Shown: one piece after another, positions 46,509 through 57,402 of the stretch
How positions within the stretch are numbered: position 1 is the first letter of the stretch
How the letters are laid out: each line of letters starts with the position of its first letter
Origin: Phenylobacterium soli
GTDB taxonomy: Bacteria; Pseudomonadota; Alphaproteobacteria; Caulobacterales; Caulobacteraceae
Assembly: GCF_003254475.1 (NCBI RefSeq)
Contig: NZ_QFYQ01000001.1
Location: forward strand, 496,001-560,000
Reading direction: 5' to 3'
Length of the DNA: 64,000 nucleotides
Position numbers and translations under genes: made by a program
The notes under the pieces: generated by a model
Seen by the model: only the letters and a program-made list of their open reading frames with translations
What the model was told of the DNA's origin: nothing
The model's database searches: none

Positions 46509-49358
46509 TTACCTGGATTTTCTCAGCGACGGCGAGCCGAGGTCGAGCTGGTCCACCGGGATCACCTCCAGGTCCGGCAGCTTGGCCCTCAGCGGGCCGG
46601 CGAAGGCCTTGGCGTCCCCGGCGACGATGACGCTGGCGCCGTCGGGGGACAGGACCTTGCCGGCGAAGCCTTGCACGCCCTGCGGCGTCACGGCCTCCAC
46701 CTTGGCCGTGTAGCGGCCCACCTCATCCAGCGGCACGCCATAGAGCGCCAGGTTGCCCAGAATGTCGGCGAGGCCGTTGGTGGTGGCGAGCTCGCGGCCG
46801 AAGGAGCCGACCAGCACCGACTTGCGGGCGGTCAGTTCGTCCGCCGTCGGCGGAGCGGCGGCGAGCTTGCCCATCTCGGCCCGGATCAGGTCGAGCACCT
46901 GCGGCGCGGACGCGTTCTTGGTCTGGGCCGAGGCGCGGAACGAGCCGGTCGTCCGATTGGCGGAAAGCCGCGAGGACGCTCCGTAGGAGAGCCCGCGCTT
47001 GATGCGGATCTCCTCGTTCAGCCGGGCCGAATAGCCGCCGCCCAGCACCGTGTTGGCGACGATGCCGGTGTAGTAGTCCGGATCGCTGCGGGCGACGCCG
47101 GGCTTGACGACCGTGACCGCCGCCTGGCCCGTGCCGGGCAGGTCGATGGCGATGGCCTTCGGCCGCGGATCGGGGCGGATCACCGGCGCCGGCGGCAGGG
47201 GTTCGGCGGGCCGCGCCCAGTCGCCGAAGGTCTGCTCGGCCAGGGCGAAGGCCTGTTCGGGAGCGATGTCGCCGGTGAACACCAGGATGGCGTTGTCGGG
47301 CCGGAACCAGGCGCGGTGGATGGCGGCGAGGTCCGACGGCGTCAGCTTCTTGAGGCTCTCCGGCGTGCCGCTGGCCACGTGGCCGAAGGGCGTGCCGCCG
47401 AACACCACGGGCGCGGCGGCGAAGCCCGCCACCTGGCCCGGTTCCTGGTAGGCGACGGACAGATTGTCGAGGGCGAGCTGGCGCTGGCGCTCGAGCTCCT
47501 CGGGGGCGAAGGCCGGGTTGCGCGCCACGTCGGCCATGATCGGCAGGCCCTTGGTCAGCTTGTCGGGCATGACGTTCAGCGTCACCGAGGAGGCCTCGAG
47601 ATTGGCGCCGGACTCGAGCGTCGCGCCGAGCGCCTCCACCTGGCGGGCGACCTCCCGCGCGGAGCGGGTCTTTGTCCCCTCGGTCAGCATGTCGGCGGTC
47701 ATCGAGGCCGCGCCGGCCAGGCCTTCGGGGTCGGCCCAGGCGCCGGTCCTGATGGTCAGGTCGGCGGTGACCAGCGGCAGGTCGGTGGACTGGGCGACGA
47801 TCACCCGCAGCCCGTTGGCGAGCGTGCGTTCGGCGGGCCTGGGCAGCACCGGCTGGATCGGCGCGGCGATCGGCGGCGGCTTCTGGCGCTGCGCCGGCGG
47901 GGCGAGGCTGAAGACCGGCCCTGTGTACTTCACGACACGCTTCGGCGGCGGCGCCTCCTTGGGCGCCGGCTGGCCCTTGGGCCGCTCGCTCTCGGAGCGG
48001 TAGCGGATGGTCATTCGCCGTTCGGGATCGAGGTACTTCTGGGCGACGCGCTGGACCTCTTCCGGCGTCACCGCCGCGAGATCGGCGAGCTCGGTGTTGG
48101 CCTTGTTGGGGTCGCCCTGGATGCGGACCGCGTAGCCGAGCGCAAAGCCGCGGCCGTCGATGGTTTCGCGCTCGCGGAGCTTGGCGGCGATCAGCTCGTT
48201 CTTCGCCTCCTCGAGCTCGGCGGCGCTGGGCGGGGCCTGGCGCAGCCGCTGGACCTGGGCGAGGAGCGCCTTCTCGCCCTCGGCGATCCCGTGGCCGGAG
48301 GCCATCACCGCCCCGACCATGAAGTTGCCCGGCTGTTGGGGCAGGTCGGCGTTGGAATAGACCTCGGTGGCGATACGCTGTTCGTACACCAGGCTGTCGT
48401 AGAGCCGGGACGACTTGCCCCCCGAGAGGATCTGGTCGAGCAGCTTCAGCGCGGGGGCGTCGGGATCGGACGCCTTCGGCCCGAGCCAGGTGATCGCCAC
48501 CGCCGGCAGCGGCACGTTCGGGCCATAGCCGTCGAACACGCCCGGCCCCTTGCGGGGCGGCTCCACGGCCGTGACCCGCTTGATGGGCAGCTTCGGCGGC
48601 TTCAGCCCGCCGAAGTAGCGGTCGACCCAGGCGTCCAGCTTGGCCTCGTCGAAGGCGCCGACAACGACCAGGGCGGCGTTGTCGGGCCGATAGAAGGCCT
48701 GGTGGAAGGCGCGCACGTCGTCGATCGTCGCCGCGTCGAGGTCGGCGATCGAGCCGATGCCGGGCCGATGGTACGGGTGGACCTTGTAGGTCGCCTGCGG
48801 GACGTAGAGCGAGAACAGCCGGCCGTAGGGCGAGGCGAGCACCCGCTGGCGCAGCTCCTCCTTGACCACGTCGCGCTCGGACTTGAAGGACGCCGGGTCG
48901 ATGACGAGCGCGCTCATCCGCTCGCTCTCGGCCCAGAGCAGCCGCTCCAGGTGGTTGGCCGGCACCACCTCGTAGTAGTTGGTGAGGTCGTCCCAGGTGG
49001 ACGCGTTGTTGAAGCCGCCGACATCCTCGGTCAGGCGGTCGAAGCTCTCGGGCGGGAGATCCTTCGTCGCCTTGAACATCAGGTGCTCGAAGAGGTGGGC
49101 GAAGCCGGACCGGCCCACCGGGTCGTTCTTCGAGCCGACCCCGTACCAGACCTGCACCGACACGTTCGGCGTGGCGCGGTCCTCGGAGGTGAGCACCAGG
49201 AGGCCGTTCGCCAGCCGCCGTTGCTTGAACTGGATCGGCGGGACCTCGGCCGCCCCCGGCGGTGTCGCCGGGCTCACCGCCTGAGCGGCGGGCGCGAACG
49301 CCAGGGATAGGATCAGCGAGAGGATCAGGCCGGCGGCGGCGGGCGCTGTGCGGAGCAT
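46509..49358 (-). CDS. M16 family zinc peptidase (double-domain)
   Basis: A 949-residue exported peptidase with signal peptide MLRTAPAAAGLILSLILSLAFAPAAQA. The first M16 half has the inverted zinc motif HLFEH (H88, E91, H92) and the downstream EELRQRV Glu region. The second half (about 500-930) keeps the fold (RTLANGLRVIVAQSTDLPLVTADLTI) but the HxxEH position reads AASMT, so it is non-catalytic. Both halves are fused in one chain as in pitrilysin-like enzymes. Likely periplasmic peptide degradation. Confidence 0.93.
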   Translation of the reverse strand: MLRTAPAAAGLILSLILSLAFAPAAQAVSPATPPGAAEVPPIQFKQRRLANGLLVLTSEDRATPNVSVQVWYGVGSKNDPVGRSGFAHLFEHLMFKATKDLPPESFDRLTEDVGGFNNASTWDDLTNYYEVVPANHLERLLWAESERMSALVIDPASFKSERDVVKEELRQRVLASPYGRLFSLYVPQATYKVHPYHRPGIGSIADLDAATIDDVRAFHQAFYRPDNAALVVVGAFDEAKLDAWVDRYFGGLKPPKLPIKRVTAVEPPRKGPGVFDGYGPNVPLPAVAITWLGPKASDPDAPALKLLDQILSGGKSSRLYDSLVYEQRIATEVYSNADLPQQPGNFMVGAVMASGHGIAEGEKALLAQVQRLRQAPPSAAELEEAKNELIAAKLRERETIDGRGFALGYAVRIQGDPNKANTELADLAAVTPEEVQRVAQKYLDPERRMTIRYRSESERPKGQPAPKEAPPPKRVVKYTGPVFSLAPPAQRQKPPPIAAPIQPVLPRPAERTLANGLRVIVAQSTDLPLVTADLTIRTGAWADPEGLAGAASMTADMLTEGTKTRSAREVARQVEALGATLESGANLEASSVTLNVMPDKLTKGLPIMADVARNPAFAPEELERQRQLALDNLSVAYQEPGQVAGFAAAPVVFGGTPFGHVASGTPESLKKLTPSDLAAIHRAWFRPDNAILVFTGDIAPEQAFALAEQTFGDWARPAEPLPPAPVIRPDPRPKAIAIDLPGTGQAAVTVVKPGVARSDPDYYTGIVANTVLGGGYSARLNEEIRIKRGLSYGASSRLSANRTTGSFRASAQTKNASAPQVLDLIRAEMGKLAAAPPTADELTARKSVLVGSFGRELATTNGLADILGNLALYGVPLDEVGRYTAKVEAVTPQGVQGFAGKVLSPDGASVIVAGDAKAFAGPLRAKLPDLEVIPVDQLDLGSPSLRKSR

Positions 49359-49445
49359 GCGGAAGGTCCCGAACTCGAGGAGCCGGAATCCTTAGCACCG
49401 CCGCCGGTCTTAGGAAGCGTGCGTGTGAGCGTCAGCCCGTTCGCC

Positions 49446-50114
49446 TCAGGCGGGAATGGCCGCCTGGCCGCGCAGCACGGCGACCATGCCGTAGAAGCCG
49501 GCGTAGGTCTTGTCCCAGTGCGGGCGCGCCTTCATCCGCGCCACCCACGCCTCGATGTTGGGATAGGGGCTGAGGTCGAAGGCGGCGATTTCGCCGAGCG
49601 TCACGTAGGCCGCCCCGAGATAGTCGGCCAGGGTGATGTCGTCGCCGCACAGGAACTTGCGATCCTTCAGCATCACCTCGTCGAGCACCTTCAGCCAGCG
49701 CACGCAGTGGCTCTCGCCATAGGTCATCAGGCCCTGGGCGATCACGGGATCGAGGCCGTGCGGCACGCCCATGTGCGGATAGATGGTGAAGAGGCAGTAG
49801 TATTCGTGGAGCTGGGTGTTCAGCCAGTCGAGCGCCTCGTTGACCTTGGCGCGGGCGCGAAGCTCGGCGGGGTAGGCCGGCGAGCCCACCTTCTCGGCCA
49901 GGTACTTGAGGATCGCCGAGGACTCGCCGAGGGCGAAGTCGCCGTCCACCAGATAGGGCACGATGCCGTTCGGATTGACCGCGAGATAGGCGGGGTCCTG
50001 GTGGCCGCCGGTCATCAGGTCGACATGGACGAGTTCGACGTCCAACCCGTGCTCGGCGATGAACAGCATCACCGGCCGCGAGGTGGTGGAGATCGGATCG
50101 CAGTAGAGCTTCAT
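49446..50114 (-). CDS. Glutathione S-transferase
   Basis: A 222-residue GST. The start MKLYCDPISTTSRPVMLFIAEHGL is the thioredoxin-like domain with Ser10-Thr-Thr-Ser in the position used by theta-like enzymes, then NPNGIVPYLVDGDFALGESSAILKYLAE. The C-terminal domain is helical with AAYVTLGEIAAFDLSPYPNIEAWVARMKARP. It is divergent from a LysR regulator across 151 bases that hold a perfect palindrome, so it is a likely target of that regulator. Confidence 0.9.
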   Translation of the reverse strand: MKLYCDPISTTSRPVMLFIAEHGLDVELVHVDLMTGGHQDPAYLAVNPNGIVPYLVDGDFALGESSAILKYLAEKVGSPAYPAELRARAKVNEALDWLNTQLHEYYCLFTIYPHMGVPHGLDPVIAQGLMTYGESHCVRWLKVLDEVMLKDRKFLCGDDITLADYLGAAYVTLGEIAAFDLSPYPNIEAWVARMKARPHWDKTYAGFYGMVAVLRGQAAIPA

Positions 50115-50240
50115 TGCCCCAGGCCCTCTTCGGAACAGTCTTCAGCGGAGTGGACGAGTCGCGCTCGGCGACCGGTGTTCGGAAGGGCGCGGGGTTAAAG
50201 GCAAAGCGGCGCGGCTGCAATCAGCGCTCTTGCAGGCAGG

Positions 50241-50258
50241 TTCTGCACAATCGCAGAA
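50241..50258. promoter_or_regulatory. LysR-type operator candidate
   Basis: TTCTGC (50241-50246) and GCAGAA (50253-50258) form a perfect inverted repeat with a six-base centre, eight bases before the LysR ATG and between two divergent genes. It also lies inside the larger TGCA-flanked palindrome. It overlaps the regulator's leader, consistent with autorepression. Confidence 0.6.
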
Positions 50259-50265
50259 TGCAGCC

Positions 50266-51189
50266 ATGTACGACTGGAACGACCTCAAGGCCTTCCTGGC
50301 CGTGGCCCGCGGCGGCTCGACGCTGTCGGCGGCCAAGGCGCTGGGCGTCAACCAGACGACCGTGGCCCGCCGGCTCGAGTCCCTGGAGGCGGCGGTGGGC
50401 GTGCGCCTCTTCGAGCGCGGCCAGTCGGGCAGCCGCCTGACCGAGGCCGGCCGCGACCTCCAGGCCGAGGCGGAGAAGGTGGAGCGCGCCGCCGTCGCGT
50501 TCGGCAATCGCGCCCAGGCGCATCAGCGCGGCCTCGCCGGCTCGATCAAGCTCACCTGCAGCGAGATCCTGGCCAATTTCTGGGTGACGCCGGCCATCGC
50601 CCATTTCCGCCGCCAGTACCCGGAGGTGCAGGTGGACATGGTGATCACCGACGAGGCCCTGGACATCGAGGCCGGCGAGGCCGACCTCGCGATCCGCTCC
50701 GGGCGCGCCCTGCCGATCTCCGACCTCGTGGCCCGCAAGATCGCCGACTACGAATTCGCCCTTTACTGCAGCCGCGACTACGCCGAGCGGATGGGTGTGC
50801 TCACCAGCCTGGAAGACCTGAAGGACCACGACCTGATCAGCTGCGAGACCGCCCAGGGCATGATGCCGGGGGTCGCCTGGATGCTGCAGCAGGCGGGCGG
50901 CAAGCCGCCGGCGCACATCTCGAACAGCCTTTCCAACCTCAGCCATGCGGTGAGCGCCGGCCTTGGGATCGCGCCGATCGGCTGCCTCCTGGCCGATGCC
51001 GACACCAACCTGCTGCGCCTTTCGGAGCCGATCGCGGAGGCGCGCGCCTCGTCCTGGATCGTCACCCGGCGGGACCTGAAGGACACCCCGCGCATCCGCG
51101 CCTTCATCGACTTCCTCGTCCCGCACGTGCAGCAGGACCTGAGGATCCGGGAGGCCCAGTTGCGCCAGATGCGGGGCGAGAGCGCCTAA
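50266..51189 (+). CDS. LysR-family regulator
   Basis: A 307-residue LysR protein: winged HTH (WNDLKAFLAVARGGSTLSAAKALGVNQTTVARRLESLEAAVGVRLFERG) and a periplasmic-binding-like effector domain (about 95-300). ATG 50266 is the family start; an in-frame ATG 36 bases upstream would place residues over the palindrome. It is divergent from a GST. The stop overlaps the Rsm22-like stop by four bases (TAA/TAG). Effector unknown. Confidence 0.9.
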   Translation: MYDWNDLKAFLAVARGGSTLSAAKALGVNQTTVARRLESLEAAVGVRLFERGQSGSRLTEAGRDLQAEAEKVERAAVAFGNRAQAHQRGLAGSIKLTCSEILANFWVTPAIAHFRRQYPEVQVDMVITDEALDIEAGEADLAIRSGRALPISDLVARKIADYEFALYCSRDYAERMGVLTSLEDLKDHDLISCETAQGMMPGVAWMLQQAGGKPPAHISNSLSNLSHAVSAGLGIAPIGCLLADADTNLLRLSEPIAEARASSWIVTRRDLKDTPRIRAFIDFLVPHVQQDLRIREAQLRQMRGESA

Positions 51190-52157
51190 GGCAGCCGATC
51201 GCCCCAGCCCAGCCGGCGGACGGCGGCGTAGGCCGCCTTGTCCCGGCGGGGGACCGCGCGCGTCTCCAGCCCATCACGTCCGCAGACCTTCAGCTCGACC
51301 CCGGCCTTGCCCGCCCGCGGCGGCGCCAGGATGCGCCCGGCCGGCGGCTCGACCTCGACGGTCGGGCGCGCGGCCAGGAGGTAGGCGAACTTCTCGTCCT
51401 CGAACGGGACCTCTGCGCCCTTGGCAAGGCGGTGATCGCGGCTGCGCGGCAGCCGGACGCTGAAGTGGCACCAGTCCGGCGCGGCCAGCGGGCAGTCGCC
51501 GGCGTTGGGACAGGGCGCGAGAATGCGGGCGCCGGCCTCGATCAGCTCCCGGCGCGCCGCGAGGATCCGCTGGAAGCCGGCCGGCGTGCCGGGCTCCACC
51601 AGGGCCAGGACGCCCTCGCACGCCTCCCAGAGCGCGCCGACCACCCGGCCCTGGGCGGCCGGGGCGATCTCGGCGATGGCATAGCTCGCCATGACCAGTT
51701 CGGCCTTCGGCAACGGGCCGCCGGCGGCGAGATCGCCCCGGCGGGCGTCGGCGCCCTTCAGCGGCGCCGGGCCGGCCTTCGCCAGGCGCTGCGCCAGGTC
51801 AAGGAAGATGGCGCTCTCGTCCAGCCAGCTCACCGCCGAAAGGTCGAAGGCCGCGCTGGCGGCCCAGCTCGCCGCGCCGGTGCCGACCCCGGCGTCGAGC
51901 AGCGACCTGGGGGCGAAGCCGGGAGCCGCTTCCGCCAAGGCGTCGAGGACGCTCGTGCAGGCGGCGTAGGTGGCGGGCAGTCGAGCGAGGGCGTAGGCGA
52001 GCGCGTCCGCGGTGCTGCGGATCACCCCGGCCGAGCCCTGGCCGGCGCGGTAGGCGGCGGTGGTCCGGCCGGCGCGCTGGGCGAGGTCCTTGCGCGAGAC
52101 CCCTTCCAGTTCCTGCTCGATGGCGGCGCGCAGGGGCGCGGGCAGCTCGACGCTCAT
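51186..52157 (-). CDS. Rsm22-like small ribosomal subunit methyltransferase-type protein
   Basis: A 323-residue protein of the Rsm22/METTL17 family. It has a degenerate Rossmann segment (LLDAGVGTGAASWAASAAF) and a C-terminal cysteine set: C216 and C222 in APCPNAGDCPL, C230 in WCHF and C292 in KVCGRDG. In METTL17 four such Cys bind an iron-sulfur cluster. Catalysis is doubtful, and a role in ribosome assembly is inferred. Its start overlaps the upstream SRPBCC gene (ATGA, 52154-52157), and both stops of the convergent pair overlap. Confidence 0.8.
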   Translation of the reverse strand: MSVELPAPLRAAIEQELEGVSRKDLAQRAGRTTAAYRAGQGSAGVIRSTADALAYALARLPATYAACTSVLDALAEAAPGFAPRSLLDAGVGTGAASWAASAAFDLSAVSWLDESAIFLDLAQRLAKAGPAPLKGADARRGDLAAGGPLPKAELVMASYAIAEIAPAAQGRVVGALWEACEGVLALVEPGTPAGFQRILAARRELIEAGARILAPCPNAGDCPLAAPDWCHFSVRLPRSRDHRLAKGAEVPFEDEKFAYLLAARPTVEVEPPAGRILAPPRAGKAGVELKVCGRDGLETRAVPRRDKAAYAAVRRLGWGDRLP

Positions 52158-52741
52158 CGTCCGTACGCCCGGGCCCGCGCCAGGGCCTCGCGGCGCAACG
52201 CCAGGAGGGCGCGCGGCACCTCCATCCTGAGGCCCATGCGCGCCAGGGGCCGCGGCACCCGGAACGGCGTCCCGACCTGCGCCTCGTAGGTCACGCGGGC
52301 GCCGGCGCCGCGGGGCTCGATCCGCCATTCGCCCTCGTAGACCTTCAGGTCGCCGGACACCCGGTGGAAGCGGATCGCGCGCGGCGGCTCGTAGTCGGAG
52401 CGGAAGACGTTCCGCACCGAGGGCAGGAAGGTCATCTTGGAGACCTGCTCGCGGACGTCCCAGCGGCCGGCCGGGTCGCGTTCGGTGATGCGGCAGCTCT
52501 TCAGGCTCATGACCATCCGGGGGGCGAGGTCGCAGTCGGCGATCACGGAGAACACGACCTCCGGCGAGGCTTCGATGTCGATGGCGGCCTGGATCAGGCC
52601 GGAGTCGCCGTCGGCGGCGGGGCGGACGTCGACGAACGGCCGGCCCTGGTCCAGCGCCGCCTGCTCGCGCGGGGCCAGGTCGAAGGCCGCCGCCGCCGAG
52701 GCGGCGGCGAGCACGGCGAGGAGGAAGAGGGCGAGGCGCAT
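52154..52741 (-). CDS. SRPBCC (START-like) domain protein
   Basis: A 195-residue exported protein with signal peptide MRLALFLLAVLAAASAAAA and a START/Bet v1-like body: IQAAIDIEASPEVVFSVIADCDLAPRMVMSLKSCRI then RAIRFHRVSGDLKVYEGEWRIEPRG. Such domains bind hydrophobic ligands; the ligand is unknown. ATG 52741 was chosen over the TTG three codons upstream. It overlaps the Rsm22-like gene by four bases and is co-transcribed with it. Confidence 0.8.
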   Translation of the reverse strand: MRLALFLLAVLAAASAAAAFDLAPREQAALDQGRPFVDVRPAADGDSGLIQAAIDIEASPEVVFSVIADCDLAPRMVMSLKSCRITERDPAGRWDVREQVSKMTFLPSVRNVFRSDYEPPRAIRFHRVSGDLKVYEGEWRIEPRGAGARVTYEAQVGTPFRVPRPLARMGLRMEVPRALLALRREALARARAYGR

Positions 52742-52799
52742 CGCCGCCAACCTAGCGCTTGGCGCGCGCCAGACCAGACGGCTGCGCCGCGCCCGAGGC

Positions 52800-55145
<2,346 letters not shown>

Positions 55146-55242
55146 CGTCTCACTCCCAAGTCGTCGTCGCCGCCCTTGCCAAAGCCACTATGCCCCGACG
55201 TCGCCCGGCGCAACCCGCCCCTGGGTGAGGCGCCCCGCCGGC

Positions 55243-55986
55243 TCAGGCGCCGAGGCGTTGCAGATCGCGCTCGAGCCGCGCCAGGCCGGCCCGGTAGACG
55301 GCGTATTCCAGCGGGAAGGCGGCTTCGTACTCAGCCCGGTAGGCCGAGAGATCCTCGTGGGTCTCGCCCTCGCGGTGCGGATCGGTGCGTGTGTTGAGGC
55401 GGGTGACGCCCTCAGGCGCGGGCTTGCCCAGCGCGGCGGCGAACATGCGCATGGACTCCGCATAGCGCTCGGCGATGCCGACCCCGACGAACTCAGACCC
55501 GAAGGCCTCGCCGGCCCGCGCCGGGTCCACCGGATCGGGCAGCTGGGCCAGGTAGGAGAACGGGTCCTCGCCCTCTTCGGCCGCGCGGCGGCGGCGGTCG
55601 AGCCACCCGGCGAAGGTGGGGTTGTCGTCGAGCTCGGGCACCCGAAAGCCGTCTCGCACCTGGAACTGCAGGTAGCGCCAGTTGGAGACGAAGCGGTCGA
55701 AGGGATCGCGCAGGAAGACGATGAACTGCGAGGCCTCGGGATAGTACCGCCGCACGCCGATTCCGCGCAGGCGGTTGAAATGGCCGTGCACGCAAAGGCC
55801 GGCCCGCGGCTCGAAGCGCGGCGGCGGCTCGCGATGGTAGCCATGGTAGTGGTAGCCCATGTTCTCCGCCCCGAACCACCTCTCCAGGTCGTGGCGGAAG
55901 CTCGTGCCGGCGGTCTTCGGCACATGCAGGGAATAGAGCGTCCGCGAGGGATCGTAGGTCGCGGTCTGGGTGGCGGCGGCGGGCAT
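55243..55986 (-). CDS. Sulfotransferase family protein
   Basis: A 247-residue protein of the sulfotransferase 2 family. The 5'-phosphosulfate-binding motif is SLHVPKTAGTSFRHDLERWF, and the 3'-phosphate motif is IVFLRDPFDRFVSNWRYLQF. No signal peptide is visible. ATG 55986 (MPAAATQTATYDPS) was chosen; an upstream in-frame ATG at 56052 adds Arg-rich sequence. The acceptor substrate, and whether PAPS is used, are unknown. The gene stands alone between acs and a divergent DUF2939-like gene. Confidence 0.82.
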   Translation of the reverse strand: MPAAATQTATYDPSRTLYSLHVPKTAGTSFRHDLERWFGAENMGYHYHGYHREPPPRFEPRAGLCVHGHFNRLRGIGVRRYYPEASQFIVFLRDPFDRFVSNWRYLQFQVRDGFRVPELDDNPTFAGWLDRRRRAAEEGEDPFSYLAQLPDPVDPARAGEAFGSEFVGVGIAERYAESMRMFAAALGKPAPEGVTRLNTRTDPHREGETHEDLSAYRAEYEAAFPLEYAVYRAGLARLERDLQRLGA

Positions 55987-56090
55987 GTCCTGGGCGCGAA
56001 TACGCGCTCCGGCCCGGCTCACGCAAGACTTGCGCGAACCGCTTGTGGCCAAGCTTGCCCCTCGGCGGCGGCGCGGCCATGGTCCGGCCC

Positions 56091-56600
56091 ATGGTTCGAC
56101 AGTTCCGGGCGGCCGCCCTCCTTGCCCTCCTCCTCCTGGCGCAGGCCTGCGGCCGGAAGGGGGACGCCGAGCCCCAGGCCGCCGCCCAGGGGCTGCTGGC
56201 CGCCGTCGCCAGCGGCGACGCCAAGGGTTTCGAGGACCACACGGACCGGGAAGCCGTGCGCGCTGACCTGCGCCGGCAGATCGCCGGCCTCGCCCAGCAG
56301 AGCGGGCTGGAAGTCGACGGTGGCCCCTCCGACGCCGCCCTCGACCGGATGATCGGCCCGGACCTTCTGCACCTCGTCGCGGCGGGAACCGAGGCGCCGC
56401 TCGCCGCCCCGCCCTCGCCCGCCCAGGTCGCGCTGATGAGCAAGCGCATCGACCGCGACCACGTCTGCGTGCACGACCTCACCCCGGCCCAGGCCTGCAT
56501 CCTGACCTTCGCCCGCCAGCCGAACGGCTGGCGCCTCGTCGCTATGCCCGCCGCCGACCGCAAGATCGAGGTCCCCGCCGAGCCGCCGAAGAAGGGCTAG
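56091..56600 (+). CDS. DUF2939-like lipoprotein
   Basis: A 169-residue lipoprotein: MVRQFRAAALLALLLLAQAC with the lipobox in LLAQAC (Cys20). The body AAQGLLAAVASGDAKGFEDHTDREAVRADLRRQIAGL matches the DUF2939 layout and resembles the 15088-15618 gene. Length and order of motifs agree with that paralogue, though the C-terminal half is divergent. Start at 56091 gives the shortest signal peptide; in-frame starts at 56043 (GTG) and 56079 (ATG) are possible. Confidence 0.65.
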   Translation: MVRQFRAAALLALLLLAQACGRKGDAEPQAAAQGLLAAVASGDAKGFEDHTDREAVRADLRRQIAGLAQQSGLEVDGGPSDAALDRMIGPDLLHLVAAGTEAPLAAPPSPAQVALMSKRIDRDHVCVHDLTPAQACILTFARQPNGWRLVAMPAADRKIEVPAEPPKKG

Positions 56601-56649
56601 GCCGGCCTCCGCGGGCTTGCTAGGCCAGGGACCTCAGAAGGACGTCGCC

Positions 56650-57402
56650 ATGCTGCTGCACCTCTCCACCTGGATGGAGATCGAGGACTACCTGAAGCGC
56701 TCGAAGACGGTGGTCATTCCGATCGGCTCCAACGAGCAGCACGGGCCGACGGGCCTGCTCGGCACCGACTGGCTGTGCCCGGAGATCATCGCCCACGAGG
56801 CGCAGAAGCAGCACCCCGATCTCATGGTCGCGCCGACGTTCAACATCGGCATGGCCCAGCACCATCTCGGCTTTCCGGGCACCATCGCCCTGCGGCCCTC
56901 GACCTTCATGGCGGCGATCGGCGACTGGTGCCGCAGCCTGGGGCTGGCCGGCTTCGAGCGGCTCTATTTCCTGAACGGTCACGGCGGCAACGTCGCCACC
57001 GTCGAGGCCGCCTTCTCGGAGATCTACGCCGAGGCCACCTTCCTGGAGAAGCGGCGCGGCTTCGCCATGAAACTGAAGAACTGGTGGGAGCTGAAGGGCG
57101 TCCTGCCGCTCGCCAACCGCCAGTTCCCGACCGGCCACGGCAGTCACGCGACGCCGTCCGAGATCGCCGTCACCCAGTGGGCCTATCCGGACGCCATCAA
57201 GACCGCCAACTACGCGCCGCAGATCGCGCCGACGGGCCCGATCCGCGAGGCGATCGACTTCCGCGCCCGCTATCCGGACGGCCGTATGGGCTCCGACCCC
57301 GGCCAGGCGACGCCCGAAAAGGGCGGCGAGCTGGTGGCCGCCGCCGTCGCCGGCCTGATGGACGACGTCGCCGCCTTCAGCAGCGAGACCGCGCCGATCT
57401 AG
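56650..57402 (+). CDS. Creatininase family amidohydrolase
   Basis: A 250-residue zinc or iron amidohydrolase. Family signatures are present: IPIGSNEQHGPTGLLGTDWL (metal-binding E, H, D), LNGHGGNVATV, and HATPSEIAVTQWA with the further Glu. Related enzymes include creatininase and FAPy deformylase ArfB; sequence alone cannot separate them. ATG 56650 follows AGAAGGA. It converges on the ABC gene with overlapping stops (CTAG). Confidence 0.88.
   Translation: MLLHLSTWMEIEDYLKRSKTVVIPIGSNEQHGPTGLLGTDWLCPEIIAHEAQKQHPDLMVAPTFNIGMAQHHLGFPGTIALRPSTFMAAIGDWCRSLGLAGFERLYFLNGHGGNVATVEAAFSEIYAEATFLEKRRGFAMKLKNWWELKGVLPLANRQFPTGHGSHATPSEIAVTQWAYPDAIKTANYAPQIAPTGPIREAIDFRARYPDGRMGSDPGQATPEKGGELVAAAVAGLMDDVAAFSSETAPI

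Noticed and set aside
46671..49310. 879-codon open frame antisense to the M16 peptidase
   Set aside because: Gly/Arg/His/Asp-rich mirror of the real gene; no family motif or ribosome site.
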